A stretch of 23,108 nucleotides of DNA. Source: JADHUC01 sp964617665. GTDB taxonomy: Bacteria > Planctomycetota > Planctomycetia > Pirellulales > Pirellulaceae. The notes beneath the pieces are model-generated. The model did not search any database and was not told the DNA's origin. It saw nothing but the letters and a program-made list of their open reading frames with translations. The stretch spans positions 1 through 23,108 of the forward strand of contig CAZUAH010000196.1 of NCBI GenBank assembly GCA_964617665.1, read 5' to 3'. Positions 1 to 7,932 of the stretch are shown here, piece after piece. The stretch's first letter is position 1; every line of letters begins with the position of its first letter. Position numbers and translations under genes: made by a program.

Positions 1-56
1 CGAATCCCGTACCTCGAATCCCGTACCTCGAATCCCGTACCTCGAATCCCGTACCC
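1..56. repeat. 14-bp tandem repeat, 4 copies
   Basis: Four head-to-tail copies of cgaatcccgtacct lie at 1-14, 15-28, 29-42 and 43-56. The first three are identical and the last ends in c instead of t. A decayed fifth copy (cgagtcgcaccc, 57-68) runs straight into the pepF start codon. The array touches the window edge, so its true length is unknown. It occupies the place where a promoter and ribosome binding site would be expected. The copies are contiguous, so this is a minisatellite-type tandem repeat and not a CRISPR array. Confidence 0.95.
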
Positions 57-68
57 CGAGTCGCACCC

Positions 69-1889
69 ATGGCAAAAACCAAAACGAAGACCAAGACAAG
101 AACGATACCCGAACGCAGCCAAGTGAAGACGGCCGACACCTGGGATTTGGCCAGCCTCTTTCCGAACGATGAAGCCTGGGAGAAAGCTTTTCGTAGGTTC
201 GAAAGAGACATCGCTGGCTACGAACGATTCCGAGGCAAACTGGGCAAGGACGTAGGGACACTGGCCGCCTGCCTGCGATTTGACTGCGATATGGATCGCT
301 TGGACGAGCGGATCGGCGTATACGCGTTGCTGAAATCCACGGAGGACCAGGCCAACAGCCAGTATCAAGGGCTGGTCGCCCGTTATCAGAACGTGGCTAC
401 TCGCGCGGGACAAGCGGCCAGCTATATCCGCCCAGAGATTCTGGCAATTCCGGCTGGCAAAATGAAGACGCTGCTTGACGCGAAAGAGCTGAAGCCGTTT
501 CGGCTGCTGCTGGAGCGAGTCGTTCGATTCAAGAAACATACGCTTGGCAAACGCGAGGAAAAGCTGCTGGCCATGCAAGGCGAAATGGCTCAGGCAGCTA
601 ACAAGGCGTTTCGGCAGTTGCACGACGCAGACCTGAAATTCGGATTCGTCACCAACGAGGAGAGCGAGCGCGTCGAACTGACCAATGCGACTTACTCGGC
701 ACTGTTGATGTCGCCCAAACGCCGTGTCCGCCGCTCGGCGTTCCATCAGTACTACGAACAGTTCAAGTCGCATGAAAACACACTGGCGGCCACACTGGGC
801 GGGTCGATTCAGAAAGACATCTACTACGCACGCGCACGCAACCACAAGGGTGCACTGGCCTCGGCACTGTACCCGGACAACATGCCGCATTCGGTCTACG
901 ACAATTTGATCGAAGCCGTCCATGGTCGTTTGCCGGCCGTGTACCGATACTATGACGTGCGGCGTCGCAAGATGCGGCTGAAAGACATTCATCACTACGA
1001 CACCTACGTGCCGATCCTGAGCGGCCTGCAAACGCGTCGCACATGGCGACAGGCCGTGTCGCTGGTCATCGGCGCACTAGCGCCGCTGGGCGACGAGTAC
1101 ACAGCCGTACTGGAGCAGGGGCTGTCAAACCGCTGGTGCGACCGTTACCCGAACCGCGGCAAGCAAAGCGGGGCGTTCAGTTGCGGGTCGTTCGACGGCG
1201 ACCCGTACATATTGACGAACTACAAGCCGGAACTGCTGGAAGACGTCTTCACCCTGGCTCACGAGGCCGGCCATTCGATGCACTCGTACTACTCGGCCCG
1301 CCACCAGCCGTTCCAGTACTACCAGTACACCATCTTTGTGGCCGAAGTGGCCAGCACGTTTAACGAGCAGTTGCTGTCCGGCTATATGCTGGGCCGAGCC
1401 AAGGACGCTATGCAGCGTGCGTACCTGGTGAACCGCGAGATCGACAGCATCCGCGCGACGGTCATTCGGCAGACCATGTTCGCGGAATTCGAGAAGATCA
1501 CGCACGAGATGGCCGAAGCGGGCGAACCGCTGACCGTCGAGGCGTTCAAAGATGTCTATGGCAAGTTGCTTGAGCAGTACTTCGGCCCTGATTTCGTCCT
1601 GGACGACGAACTGCAGCTCGAGTGTTTTCGCATACCGCACTTCTACCGAGCGTTCTACGTTTACAAATACGCCACAGGACTATCGGCGGCCATCGCACTG
1701 AGCCAACGCGTGTTGGCTGGTGGGAAGCAAGAGCTGAACGACTACCTCGGTTTTCTGAAAGGCGGCTGCTCGAAAGACCCGTTGGATTTGCTGCGCGATG
1801 CCGGCGTAGACATGGAAAGCCCCAAACCCGTAGACACCGCGCTCGCACGTTTCGAGAGCTTGGTTGACGAGTTGGACGAGTTGATTTGA
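69..1889 (+). CDS. pepF: Oligoendopeptidase F (M3 family zinc metallopeptidase)
   Basis: This is a cytoplasmic zinc endopeptidase that would cleave short peptides. At 606 aa it has the usual length for PepF-type M3 enzymes. The zinc and catalytic motif HEAGH is at residues 398-402, followed by the family-typical SMHSYYS. A third zinc ligand, E426, sits in the FVAEVASTFNE segment. The N-terminal half (about 25-200) fits the helical oligopeptidase F N-domain and the rest the M3 catalytic domain. No signal peptide is visible. The first dozen residues are a Lys/Thr-rich low-complexity tail (KTKTKTKTRT), which is unusual. No Shine-Dalgarno sequence precedes the ATG, because a 14-bp tandem repeat occupies that position. 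I chose this start because homology-like sequence begins around residue 22. The next gene is convergent, so pepF appears to be transcribed alone or from further upstream. Confidence 0.95.
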   Translation: MAKTKTKTKTRTIPERSQVKTADTWDLASLFPNDEAWEKAFRRFERDIAGYERFRGKLGKDVGTLAACLRFDCDMDRLDERIGVYALLKSTEDQANSQYQGLVARYQNVATRAGQAASYIRPEILAIPAGKMKTLLDAKELKPFRLLLERVVRFKKHTLGKREEKLLAMQGEMAQAANKAFRQLHDADLKFGFVTNEESERVELTNATYSALLMSPKRRVRRSAFHQYYEQFKSHENTLAATLGGSIQKDIYYARARNHKGALASALYPDNMPHSVYDNLIEAVHGRLPAVYRYYDVRRRKMRLKDIHHYDTYVPILSGLQTRRTWRQAVSLVIGALAPLGDEYTAVLEQGLSNRWCDRYPNRGKQSGAFSCGSFDGDPYILTNYKPELLEDVFTLAHEAGHSMHSYYSARHQPFQYYQYTIFVAEVASTFNEQLLSGYMLGRAKDAMQRAYLVNREIDSIRATVIRQTMFAEFEKITHEMAEAGEPLTVEAFKDVYGKLLEQYFGPDFVLDDELQLECFRIPHFYRAFYVYKYATGLSAAIALSQRVLAGGKQELNDYLGFLKGGCSKDPLDLLRDAGVDMESPKPVDTALARFESLVDELDELI

Positions 1890-1993
1890 CAGCGTAGCGG
1901 GGACACTTCGAGGCTGCACAAGAAACGTCGTGGTGTGTCTGGCGATCAATGTCAGGTTGGGTGGCCGTCCTGGAGCGACCTTTGGGAGTGAAA

Positions 1994-2016
1994 CCCCGGT
2001 AGCCTTAGCACCGGGG
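1994..2016. terminator. Hairpin between convergent genes
   Basis: A perfect 7-bp stem (ccccggt / accgggg) encloses a 9-nt loop. It lies in the 202-bp gap between the convergent pepF and Gfo/Idh/MocA genes, where a bidirectional terminator would be expected. There is no T-tract on either side, so factor-independent termination is doubtful. It could equally be a copy of an interspersed palindrome. Nothing else is recognisable in this gap. Confidence 0.35.
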
Positions 2017-2091
2017 CTTCCCTACGGTCCAGCCCCGGCCACACAAATAGGGTCCCAAGACTGCCTCCAACAGAAACCAACTCGCCGCGGC

Positions 2092-3453
2092 TCATACCTC
2101 CTTGGGCACGACGTATGGCTCGCGGTACTCGGGTTCGTTCAGCATCGCATTCGCCTGTTCGTCATTCAGGATCTTTTCTTCCTCTGGATCGAACTCCAGG
2201 CAGCGTCCGACTTGATAGGCCGTACGTGCCAGAAGGCACAAGGCCATGGACTTGTGGCCTTCCTCGATGTCGGCGTTCAGCTCTTCGTGGTTACGATTGC
2301 GGATAGCGGCGATCCAGTTTCGGAAATGCGGCGTGTCCGCCATGGGATGCCCTTCTTCGAATTTGAAGGGGCCTGGTTCGCACTTCGGACCGAAGAACGT
2401 GCGGTAGCTGCTGTAATCCGGGAAGATCATGTACCCTTCGGTTCCGAAGAACATGGTGCCGACCGGGTAGTTCAATTGCACAAACGGATATTGGTCTCGA
2501 AATCCGGCTTCGCTGTTTGTGTACCATGACCGATGCTCGTAGGTGACCATCGGCTTCGAATCGCCGAACTGGTAGGTAATAGCCACGTGGGTGGGCGAGG
2601 TCCGATCGTCCTCGTGAACGAATTTGCCTCCGGTCGCCGTAACGTGCGTCGGGTGGCTATCCAGCCCGAGGCCCCAGCGGAGGATATCCAATTCGTGGAC
2701 GGCCTGGTTGGCGAAACAGCCGCTTGAAAGTGCCAGATTCCAGTACCAGCGACGATGCCAGAAGTTGCTGTACGGCTGCATCGACGTGGGGCCAAGCCAC
2801 ATGTCCCAGTCCAGCCCCTCCGGCGGCGCCGGCTGGGGGGTGATTCGTCCCAAGTCGGGGCGAAGCTTGTAGTCGATGCCTCGTGCCATATACAAATCGC
2901 CGACGACGCCTTCTTTCAGTTTTTGGATCCCTTCCATGATATTCGGACTGGAACGGTTTTGGGTCCCGTGCTGAACCATCCGGTTGTACTTACGCGCGGC
3001 CGCGAGCATTTGTCGGCTCTCGAACAGGTTGTGCGACCCCGGCTTCTCGACATAGACATCCTTTTCCGCTTGGCAAGCCCAAATAGTCGACAGCGCGTGC
3101 CAGCGGTCCCCCAATCCATTGGCGACCGCGTCGATCGACTTGTCGTCGAACATCTTGCGCATGTCAGCGTAGGCAGTCAGGTCCTTGCCCTCCAACTCGG
3201 CGTAGATCTTGGCGGGAGCTTCGCGCTTCTTACGATCGCAATCGCAGACCGCTACGATTTCCACATTCTCCTCGGCCAATTCGACAAGGGCGCGAACATG
3301 AGATCGCATTCGTCCACCCAGGCCAATCAGCCCCACACGGATGCGGTCGTTGACACTTGCCCGACTGCTTGCGATAGCCGGTGCAGCAAATGCCGCGCTG
3401 CCCATCGCCGCGGCCGATCCTGCAAGAAAACTCCGTCGATTCGTTGTTCCCAT
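2092..3453 (-). CDS. Tat-exported Gfo/Idh/MocA-family oxidoreductase
   Basis: This is a probable NAD(P)-dependent sugar or inositol-type dehydrogenase of 453 aa. A twin-arginine leader (NRRSFLAG, residues 5-12, followed by an Ala-rich stretch to about 30) predicts folded export to the periplasm, as in many planctomycete members. The Rossmann fold starts at about residue 38 with VGLIGLGGR (40-48). The catalytic-region motif EKP is at 136-138 (VYVEKPGSHN). The C-terminal half matches the secreted bacterial Gfo/Idh type, with dense aromatic segments such as WHRRWYWN. I chose the ATG at 3453 over an in-frame start 23 codons earlier, because a strong GGGAGGAG lies 5 nt upstream of it and the Tat leader begins there. 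The substrate cannot be inferred. The gene is divergent from the glycosidase gene across a 573-bp gap. Confidence 0.9.
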   Translation of the reverse strand: MGTTNRRSFLAGSAAAMGSAAFAAPAIASSRASVNDRIRVGLIGLGGRMRSHVRALVELAEENVEIVAVCDCDRKKREAPAKIYAELEGKDLTAYADMRKMFDDKSIDAVANGLGDRWHALSTIWACQAEKDVYVEKPGSHNLFESRQMLAAARKYNRMVQHGTQNRSSPNIMEGIQKLKEGVVGDLYMARGIDYKLRPDLGRITPQPAPPEGLDWDMWLGPTSMQPYSNFWHRRWYWNLALSSGCFANQAVHELDILRWGLGLDSHPTHVTATGGKFVHEDDRTSPTHVAITYQFGDSKPMVTYEHRSWYTNSEAGFRDQYPFVQLNYPVGTMFFGTEGYMIFPDYSSYRTFFGPKCEPGPFKFEEGHPMADTPHFRNWIAAIRNRNHEELNADIEEGHKSMALCLLARTAYQVGRCLEFDPEEEKILNDEQANAMLNEPEYREPYVVPKEV

Positions 3454-3458
3454 GACGA

Positions 3459-3466
3459 CTCCTCCC
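3459..3466 (-). promoter_or_regulatory. Ribosome binding site fixing the Gfo/Idh/MocA start
   Basis: GGGAGGAG on the minus strand lies 5 nt before the ATG at 3453. It decides between this start and an upstream in-frame one at 3522 that would add 23 residues without leader-like character. Confidence 0.75.
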
Positions 3467-3880
3467 TCAGACGTTTGACTATCCTGTTGGTGTGATTCCG
3501 AAGCGTGAGCCAAGCGGCACATCTAAGTCGCAACGCACATTCTCGACGGCTGCGCAGGCAGATGCAAGCGACGCTTCACTAGGCGGGCAAATTATGATCT
3601 TGCTCGCGCGTGATTTTGCCCTGCTATCCTTTGGCAAATGACTATCAGGCAAGATCCTTCGGGGATTGAGATGACTCTGTTATCGCGCGAAGTCGTTGGA
3701 TTTCGTTGTTCTACGTACTAATCCGTTTTTCGGCGGTTTTGTTTTGCCGTATCGAACGCCTCGCCGAAGTCCCGAAACAGGTTCGTTTTTCATGTGAACG
3801 GGATTTCACATCTTCGCGCATTATACCCCCGTCCGACAGTTCCGCCCGACCACACGTCACAGCGGCCGAAGATCCAAAAT

Positions 3881-3910
3881 CATCCGTGGGTCTGCCATGC
3901 CATCCGTGGG
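3881..3910. repeat. Direct repeat catccgtggg, two copies
   Basis: Identical 10-mers lie at 3881-3890 and 3901-3910, with a 20-bp period (close to two helical turns), 117 bp upstream of the glycosidase start. That spacing suits a regulator dimer pair, but no regulator gene is present in the window and chance cannot be excluded. Confidence 0.5.
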
Positions 3911-3974
3911 CCATTCTCTCTCCACTCTCCTCTTCTCGGCTTACGTATCCCGGCCGCTAGCTTGCGAACGTCTG

Positions 3975-3988
3975 TTTGGAGGTCCAAA
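3975..3988. promoter_or_regulatory. Palindrome tttgga-gg-tccaaa, possible operator
   Basis: A perfect 6-bp inverted repeat with a 2-bp spacer lies 38 bp upstream of the glycosidase start codon, within the likely promoter or leader. It resembles an operator half-site pair. No binding protein can be named. Confidence 0.3.
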
Positions 3989-4026
3989 ATAGTTCCATCA
4001 AACTCATGCTATAGGAGCTGACGCCA

Positions 4027-6654
4027 ATGAGACTCTCCAATCAGCCTTGCCGCATTGCGGTCATTTTGGGAGCGTTGTTGACCTTGGTCGGCGACCGTGT
4101 GGTTGACGCCGACGAGCCGTTCGACTACTTCCGAAACTCCTGGAATGTGATCGGTCTGAAGGACTACCAGGAAGGGACTCGCATTACGCCTGACAACCGT
4201 CTGCAATTGTCGGGTGGTCGCGAACTGCAGATTCGTGTCGGCCGCGAACTGGTACCGCTCAGCCGCAAAAACGTCAAGACGCTGCAGGACGGTTGGATGC
4301 CGATCATCTTGCTCACGGTCAACGACGGGCCAGTGAAATACGCGATCAAGATGTGGTCCACGCCGTTGCCGACTGTCGAAGACTGGCAAGCTGCGTTCGA
4401 TTGGCCGACCGAGACAGAGAATTTCCTGAATTGGATCACAGTTCACGCCTCCAATACCGGCACGGAGCAGGTCGAGGCGAGATGCTCGGTTAGCACAGCG
4501 GATTCGCCATCTGCCAAGGTCGCCGGTCGCGATTGGCAACTCGCGCCGGGCAAGTCAGTCGAGGCGGTTGTGCGAATTCCATTTTTACCGGTCGACGACG
4601 AGACAGTCTTTGCAGAAGAAGATGCAGAGCTGTGGCTGAAGCGGACAGTCGACTACTGGCAAGGTTTGATGGCCCCCGCCGCTCGCATCGAAGTACCCTG
4701 CTGGAAAAGTACTGAAGCCCTGCTGGCCGCTCACGTTTGCCAATTGATTGCCAACGACCATGGCGAATTGCAGGGCGGCGAAGGGTTCTACGACAACTTC
4801 TACATCCGCGACGGCGGATACCAGATCATGGAACTGGAGGAAGCCGGACTGTGGGATGCATCCAAGAAAGCCATAGATTACTATCTCCGCCGCCAGCGTC
4901 CGGATGGCCGCTTCGAGACTCAGAAGACTCAGTTCGATGCCAACGGCCAAGCGATTTGGGTTCTGTGGCAGTACTACAAGATCACCGGCGACCGATCGTG
5001 GCTCGAAAAGGCCTACCCACAAATGCGACGTGCTGTCGACTGGATGATGAAGACCCGCCGCGAAGCACCGGCCGACGGTCCGTTTCCCGGGTTGTTGCCG
5101 GCTGCACCAGCCGACGGCGAATACCTTTGGGACGGCACGCATCACATTGTCGGCTACGACGTGTGGAACCTTCGCGGCGTTATCTGTACGGCGGATGCAG
5201 CCGAGGCTCTGGGCTGTGCGGAAGAAGCGGCGAAGTTGCGTGCGGAAGCCAAACGGTATCGCGAGGCAATCGACGCGGCGTGCCGCGAGACCGAACTAGC
5301 ACACTTCCCGCCGAGTTGGGAGAAGGAGGGGACACACTGGGGCAACACCGAAACGCTTTGGCCCACTGCCATTTTTGAAGCAGATGATCCGCGCGTCGCG
5401 GCGACCATCCATCACGCTCGCCACGTTCACGGCGACGGGTTCATCGAAGGCACGATCCAGTGGCTGGGTCGATCGCCAGCCATTCATCCCTACATGTCGG
5501 CCTACACCACGATGGCATCGTTAAGACGTGGAGAACATGAACAGGTCGTCGAGGACTTCTACTGGTACCTGATGCATTCCACCGCCGCACACGCTTTTCC
5601 CGAAGGCATCTTTCAAGCTCGTCGTTTCGCTTGGAGTCATACCATCCCGCACGTGACCGGGGCATCGAACTACGCCTTGTTGCTGCGGCACATGCTGGTT
5701 GACGAACGCGGGGACGAGTTACACTTGCTGCCGGCAGTACCCGACTGGTGGTTGGCCGAGGGTGAGTCGATCTCGGTGCTGCGCGCTCCGACGTACTTTG
5801 GCGAAATGAACTTGACGGTTTGCGGAACGGCCGACGGCGTGAAAATCGACTTTCAGCCGCCGTCACGCGAGCCTCCCAAGAAAATCGTCCTGTATCTCCC
5901 GGAATCGCGTCCGTTGTCCGGTTCGCTCGAAGGTGTGGATGTCGTCGTCCGCAGCGATCAACAGAAACGCTGGGACTTCCCCACGGTGGTCAAGCTCTAT
6001 CAGGAAACAGCCGGCCCCGCCGCCAAGCCGATTCCCGGTCTTGTCGAGCTGCCCTTGGCGACGCGACCTAATCGTGACGCATGCACAACGGTGAAACTCG
6101 ACGCGGTCGCCAACACCGATCCATTCAAGGCTCCCTTCGGCGTCCCCAATCCCGGCAAGTTCCTGTTCACCGGCTTGAAGGCCGGCGATCAGACATTTCA
6201 GGGCATCCTGTTCCATGTCATCAATCCAGAAGAAAACGAAGGTCGCAGCTTCACTGTCCTTCAGTCGCCGCGAGGCCCCGCAAATATCAAGTGGCCGAAG
6301 GAAGTCACGATTCCGGTTGGTGCCAAAGGAAAACGCCTGTTCTTCCTGGGCAATGTCCACGGCTGGTCTTCCCACGATCCCGGTACGGGGCCTTGGGGAG
6401 CGGTTGCCGAATACGAGATTGTGTACGCCGACGGCGAGAAGCAGACCGTTCCCTTGATAACAGGTCGTACGATCGACGAATGGGCGGCATCGCCAGAGGC
6501 GGACGAAGTGGTGGTTGCCGCGCGGGGCACTCCATGGCACCTGAACATCTTAGGAGTCGATGTGCGGGACGTCGCAATCGAGAAGATCGTGTTTCGCGAT
6601 CTGAACACTCTAGCCGCCCCTGTGCTGGTGGCCGTCACGCTGCAAAGGGAATAG
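4027..6654 (+). CDS. Secreted six-hairpin (alpha/alpha)6 glycosidase-like protein
   Basis: This is a probable secreted glycoside hydrolase of 875 aa. An N-terminal hydrophobic leader (about 1-28) is followed by a beta-rich domain (about 30-220). An (alpha/alpha)6 toroid region (about 230-570) carries the segment NFYIRDGGYQ, with R261-D262, which is reminiscent of glucoamylase and debranching-type enzymes. Candidate acidic catalytic residues are D262, E442 (GNTETLW), E474 (GFIEG) and E526 (FPEGIF); I cannot say which act. A C-terminal beta-rich region (about 690-875) looks like a further domain and has no name I recognise. AGGAG lies 9 nt before the ATG and supports the start. The fold class is fairly clear, but neither the GH family nor the substrate is. 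The gene sits alone after a long divergent gap, with an ornithine cyclodeaminase-like gene 149 bp downstream on the same strand. Confidence 0.8.
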   Translation: MRLSNQPCRIAVILGALLTLVGDRVVDADEPFDYFRNSWNVIGLKDYQEGTRITPDNRLQLSGGRELQIRVGRELVPLSRKNVKTLQDGWMPIILLTVNDGPVKYAIKMWSTPLPTVEDWQAAFDWPTETENFLNWITVHASNTGTEQVEARCSVSTADSPSAKVAGRDWQLAPGKSVEAVVRIPFLPVDDETVFAEEDAELWLKRTVDYWQGLMAPAARIEVPCWKSTEALLAAHVCQLIANDHGELQGGEGFYDNFYIRDGGYQIMELEEAGLWDASKKAIDYYLRRQRPDGRFETQKTQFDANGQAIWVLWQYYKITGDRSWLEKAYPQMRRAVDWMMKTRREAPADGPFPGLLPAAPADGEYLWDGTHHIVGYDVWNLRGVICTADAAEALGCAEEAAKLRAEAKRYREAIDAACRETELAHFPPSWEKEGTHWGNTETLWPTAIFEADDPRVAATIHHARHVHGDGFIEGTIQWLGRSPAIHPYMSAYTTMASLRRGEHEQVVEDFYWYLMHSTAAHAFPEGIFQARRFAWSHTIPHVTGASNYALLLRHMLVDERGDELHLLPAVPDWWLAEGESISVLRAPTYFGEMNLTVCGTADGVKIDFQPPSREPPKKIVLYLPESRPLSGSLEGVDVVVRSDQQKRWDFPTVVKLYQETAGPAAKPIPGLVELPLATRPNRDACTTVKLDAVANTDPFKAPFGVPNPGKFLFTGLKAGDQTFQGILFHVINPEENEGRSFTVLQSPRGPANIKWPKEVTIPVGAKGKRLFFLGNVHGWSSHDPGTGPWGAVAEYEIVYADGEKQTVPLITGRTIDEWAASPEADEVVVAARGTPWHLNILGVDVRDVAIEKIVFRDLNTLAAPVLVAVTLQRE

Positions 6655-6659
6655 GAGCC

Positions 6660-6675
6660 GACGCGCGTTAGCGTC
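6660..6675. repeat. Small hairpin gacgc-gcgtta-gcgtc
   Basis: A 5-bp stem with a 6-nt loop lies 5 nt after the glycosidase stop codon. It could be a weak terminator without a T-tract, or one of the short GC-rich interspersed palindromes seen elsewhere in the window. The remainder of the 149-bp gap shows only a further catcc/ggatg inverted pair (6689-6705) and a TATGAT hexamer at 6719-6724 with no matching -35. Confidence 0.45.
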
Positions 6676-6803
6676 AAATGCTCCCGGGCATCCCTGCAAC
6701 GGATGTCGAAAGCGGCTATGATACCCTTGCGCCTGCCCGCCCAAGGGCCCTCGAATGCTAGGCAACGTCTGGCACGCTCGGACACACAAGGAAACTGAAA
6801 GAG

Positions 6804-7760
6804 ATGAAACTACGCATCCTGAGACGTGACGACATCATCCAACTGCTGCCAATGCCGCAGGCGATCGAACAGATGCGAATAGCATTCGCCAGTTTGTCCG
6901 CTGGCCGTGTGGTAATGCCCATGCGGTCTCGCATGGATATGAAGGAAGGCGACATGCTGTTGATGCCGGCTTGTTTGGAGGACTCGGTGCTGTGCCTCAA
7001 GGCCGTAATGACTTATCCAGGCAACCGCGATCGAAACTTGCCAGTGGTTCAAGGCTCGCTGATGGTATTCGATCCGGCAACCGGCACTCCGCTTGCTTTG
7101 ATGGATTGCGAGGAGCTGACATCGATTCGAACGGGCGCTGCCGGTGGATTGGCGATCGACCTGCTTTCTCGGCCGAAGAGTGAATGTCTAGGAGTCATTG
7201 GGGCCGGAGTTCAAGCCCACACGCAAATACAGGCAGCGATGGCCGTGCGCAAAATCCGGCAAATCCGTATCTTTGATATGTGCCACGAATCCGCAGTGTC
7301 ACTACGAGACGAACTCTCCAAACAACCCGAGGCTCGCGAGATCATCTTGGCGAAGGACTCAGAAGATGCCGTGCGGTCCGCCGATATCGTGATCACGGCA
7401 ACGACCTCGCCAACGCCGACGTTCGACGGTCATGCTCTGCGACCAGGTACACACGTCAACGCCTGTGGTTCCTACCGACCTGAGCGGCGTGAAGTGGACA
7501 CGTTCACCGTGGAACGGGCGTACGTCGTGGCCGACTCGCGCGAAGCGTCCATGATCGAAGCCGGCGACCTGATCATTCCCGGCCGAGAACCCGACGCGGA
7601 ACTGGGCGAAGTGGTCAATGGCACCAAGCCGGGTCGAACTGACGACCAGCAGATCACCTTCTTCAAGTCCGTTGGCCTTGCCGTGCAGGACGCAGCTGCG
7701 GCCGCTTGGGTGCTGAAGCAGGCCGAACAGCTCGGCGTCGGCGAGCTGATCGACATGTGA
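6804..7760 (+). CDS. Ornithine cyclodeaminase / mu-crystallin family protein
   Basis: This is an NAD(P)-binding enzyme of 318 aa, the normal family length. Members include ornithine cyclodeaminase, alanine dehydrogenase and ketimine reductases. The nucleotide-binding glycine motif is VIGAGVQAH, with G133-A134-G135. The family-conserved active-site region includes K66 (LKAVMTYPGN) and R109 (LTSIRTGAAGG). No leader is visible, so it should be cytoplasmic. An AAGGA lies 11 nt before the ATG and is an acceptable but weak ribosome binding site. No neighbouring gene makes or uses ornithine or proline, so the substrate is open and an imine reductase role is equally possible. The stop is followed by a palindrome-rich 172-bp gap and a convergent gene. 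Confidence 0.9.
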   Translation: MKLRILRRDDIIQLLPMPQAIEQMRIAFASLSAGRVVMPMRSRMDMKEGDMLLMPACLEDSVLCLKAVMTYPGNRDRNLPVVQGSLMVFDPATGTPLALMDCEELTSIRTGAAGGLAIDLLSRPKSECLGVIGAGVQAHTQIQAAMAVRKIRQIRIFDMCHESAVSLRDELSKQPEAREIILAKDSEDAVRSADIVITATTSPTPTFDGHALRPGTHVNACGSYRPERREVDTFTVERAYVVADSREASMIEAGDLIIPGREPDAELGEVVNGTKPGRTDDQQITFFKSVGLAVQDAAAAAWVLKQAEQLGVGELIDM

Positions 7761-7772
7761 GAGTTGGCCTTG

Positions 7773-7882
7773 GGCAAGCGGACGGAGCTAGCATCCCGTA
7801 GCCGAACTCGCCAGAGTTCGGAAGCCGGGAGTCTGGCGACTTCCACTACGTCTTGCGGGCACATCAAAACTGTCCGCTTGCC
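7773..7882. repeat. Nested inverted repeats between convergent genes
   Basis: An outer 11-bp perfect inverted repeat, ggcaagcggac (7773-7783) and gtccgcttgcc (7872-7882), encloses an inner perfect 8-bp hairpin, ccgaactc-gcca-gagttcgg (7802-7821). Next to the hairpin is a related gagtctggcgacttc copy (7830-7844). The element lies between the convergent cyclodeaminase-like and PPC-domain genes, so it may end transcription from both sides. The nested layout also suits a non-autonomous interspersed repeat. Confidence 0.75.
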
Positions 7883-7932
7883 TTAGGATGCAACAACCGC
7901 GTCGACGGTGCGATTCGAACCGAGGTGCCGTC

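Larger units (their letters stand above)
3454..4026. other. 573-bp divergent intergenic region
   Basis: This gap separates the divergent Gfo/Idh/MocA gene and glycosidase gene and should hold promoters for both. I cannot point to a convincing -35/-10 pair. It contains two copies of catccgtggg 20 bp apart and a tttgga-gg-tccaaa palindrome near the glycosidase start, both listed separately. The glycosidase ribosome binding site AGGAG is at 4013-4017, 9 nt before its ATG. Short open frames here have no recognisable product and are not called. Confidence 0.6.

Noticed and set aside
1..56. CRISPR array
   Set aside because: The 14-bp copies are contiguous with no spacers, and no cas gene is present.
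1930..2529. Plus-strand open frame of 199 codons
   Set aside because: Most of it is antisense to the Gfo/Idh/MocA gene, with no recognisable product.
3706..3960. Open frames of about 65-85 codons in the 573-bp divergent gap
   Set aside because: No ribosome binding site, no recognisable domain, and composition like noncoding DNA.
7908..7925. tRNA T-loop-like sequence (ggttcgaatc on the minus strand)
   Set aside because: The flanking bases do not form a 5-bp T-stem, and no anticodon arm or acceptor stem can be drawn around it.
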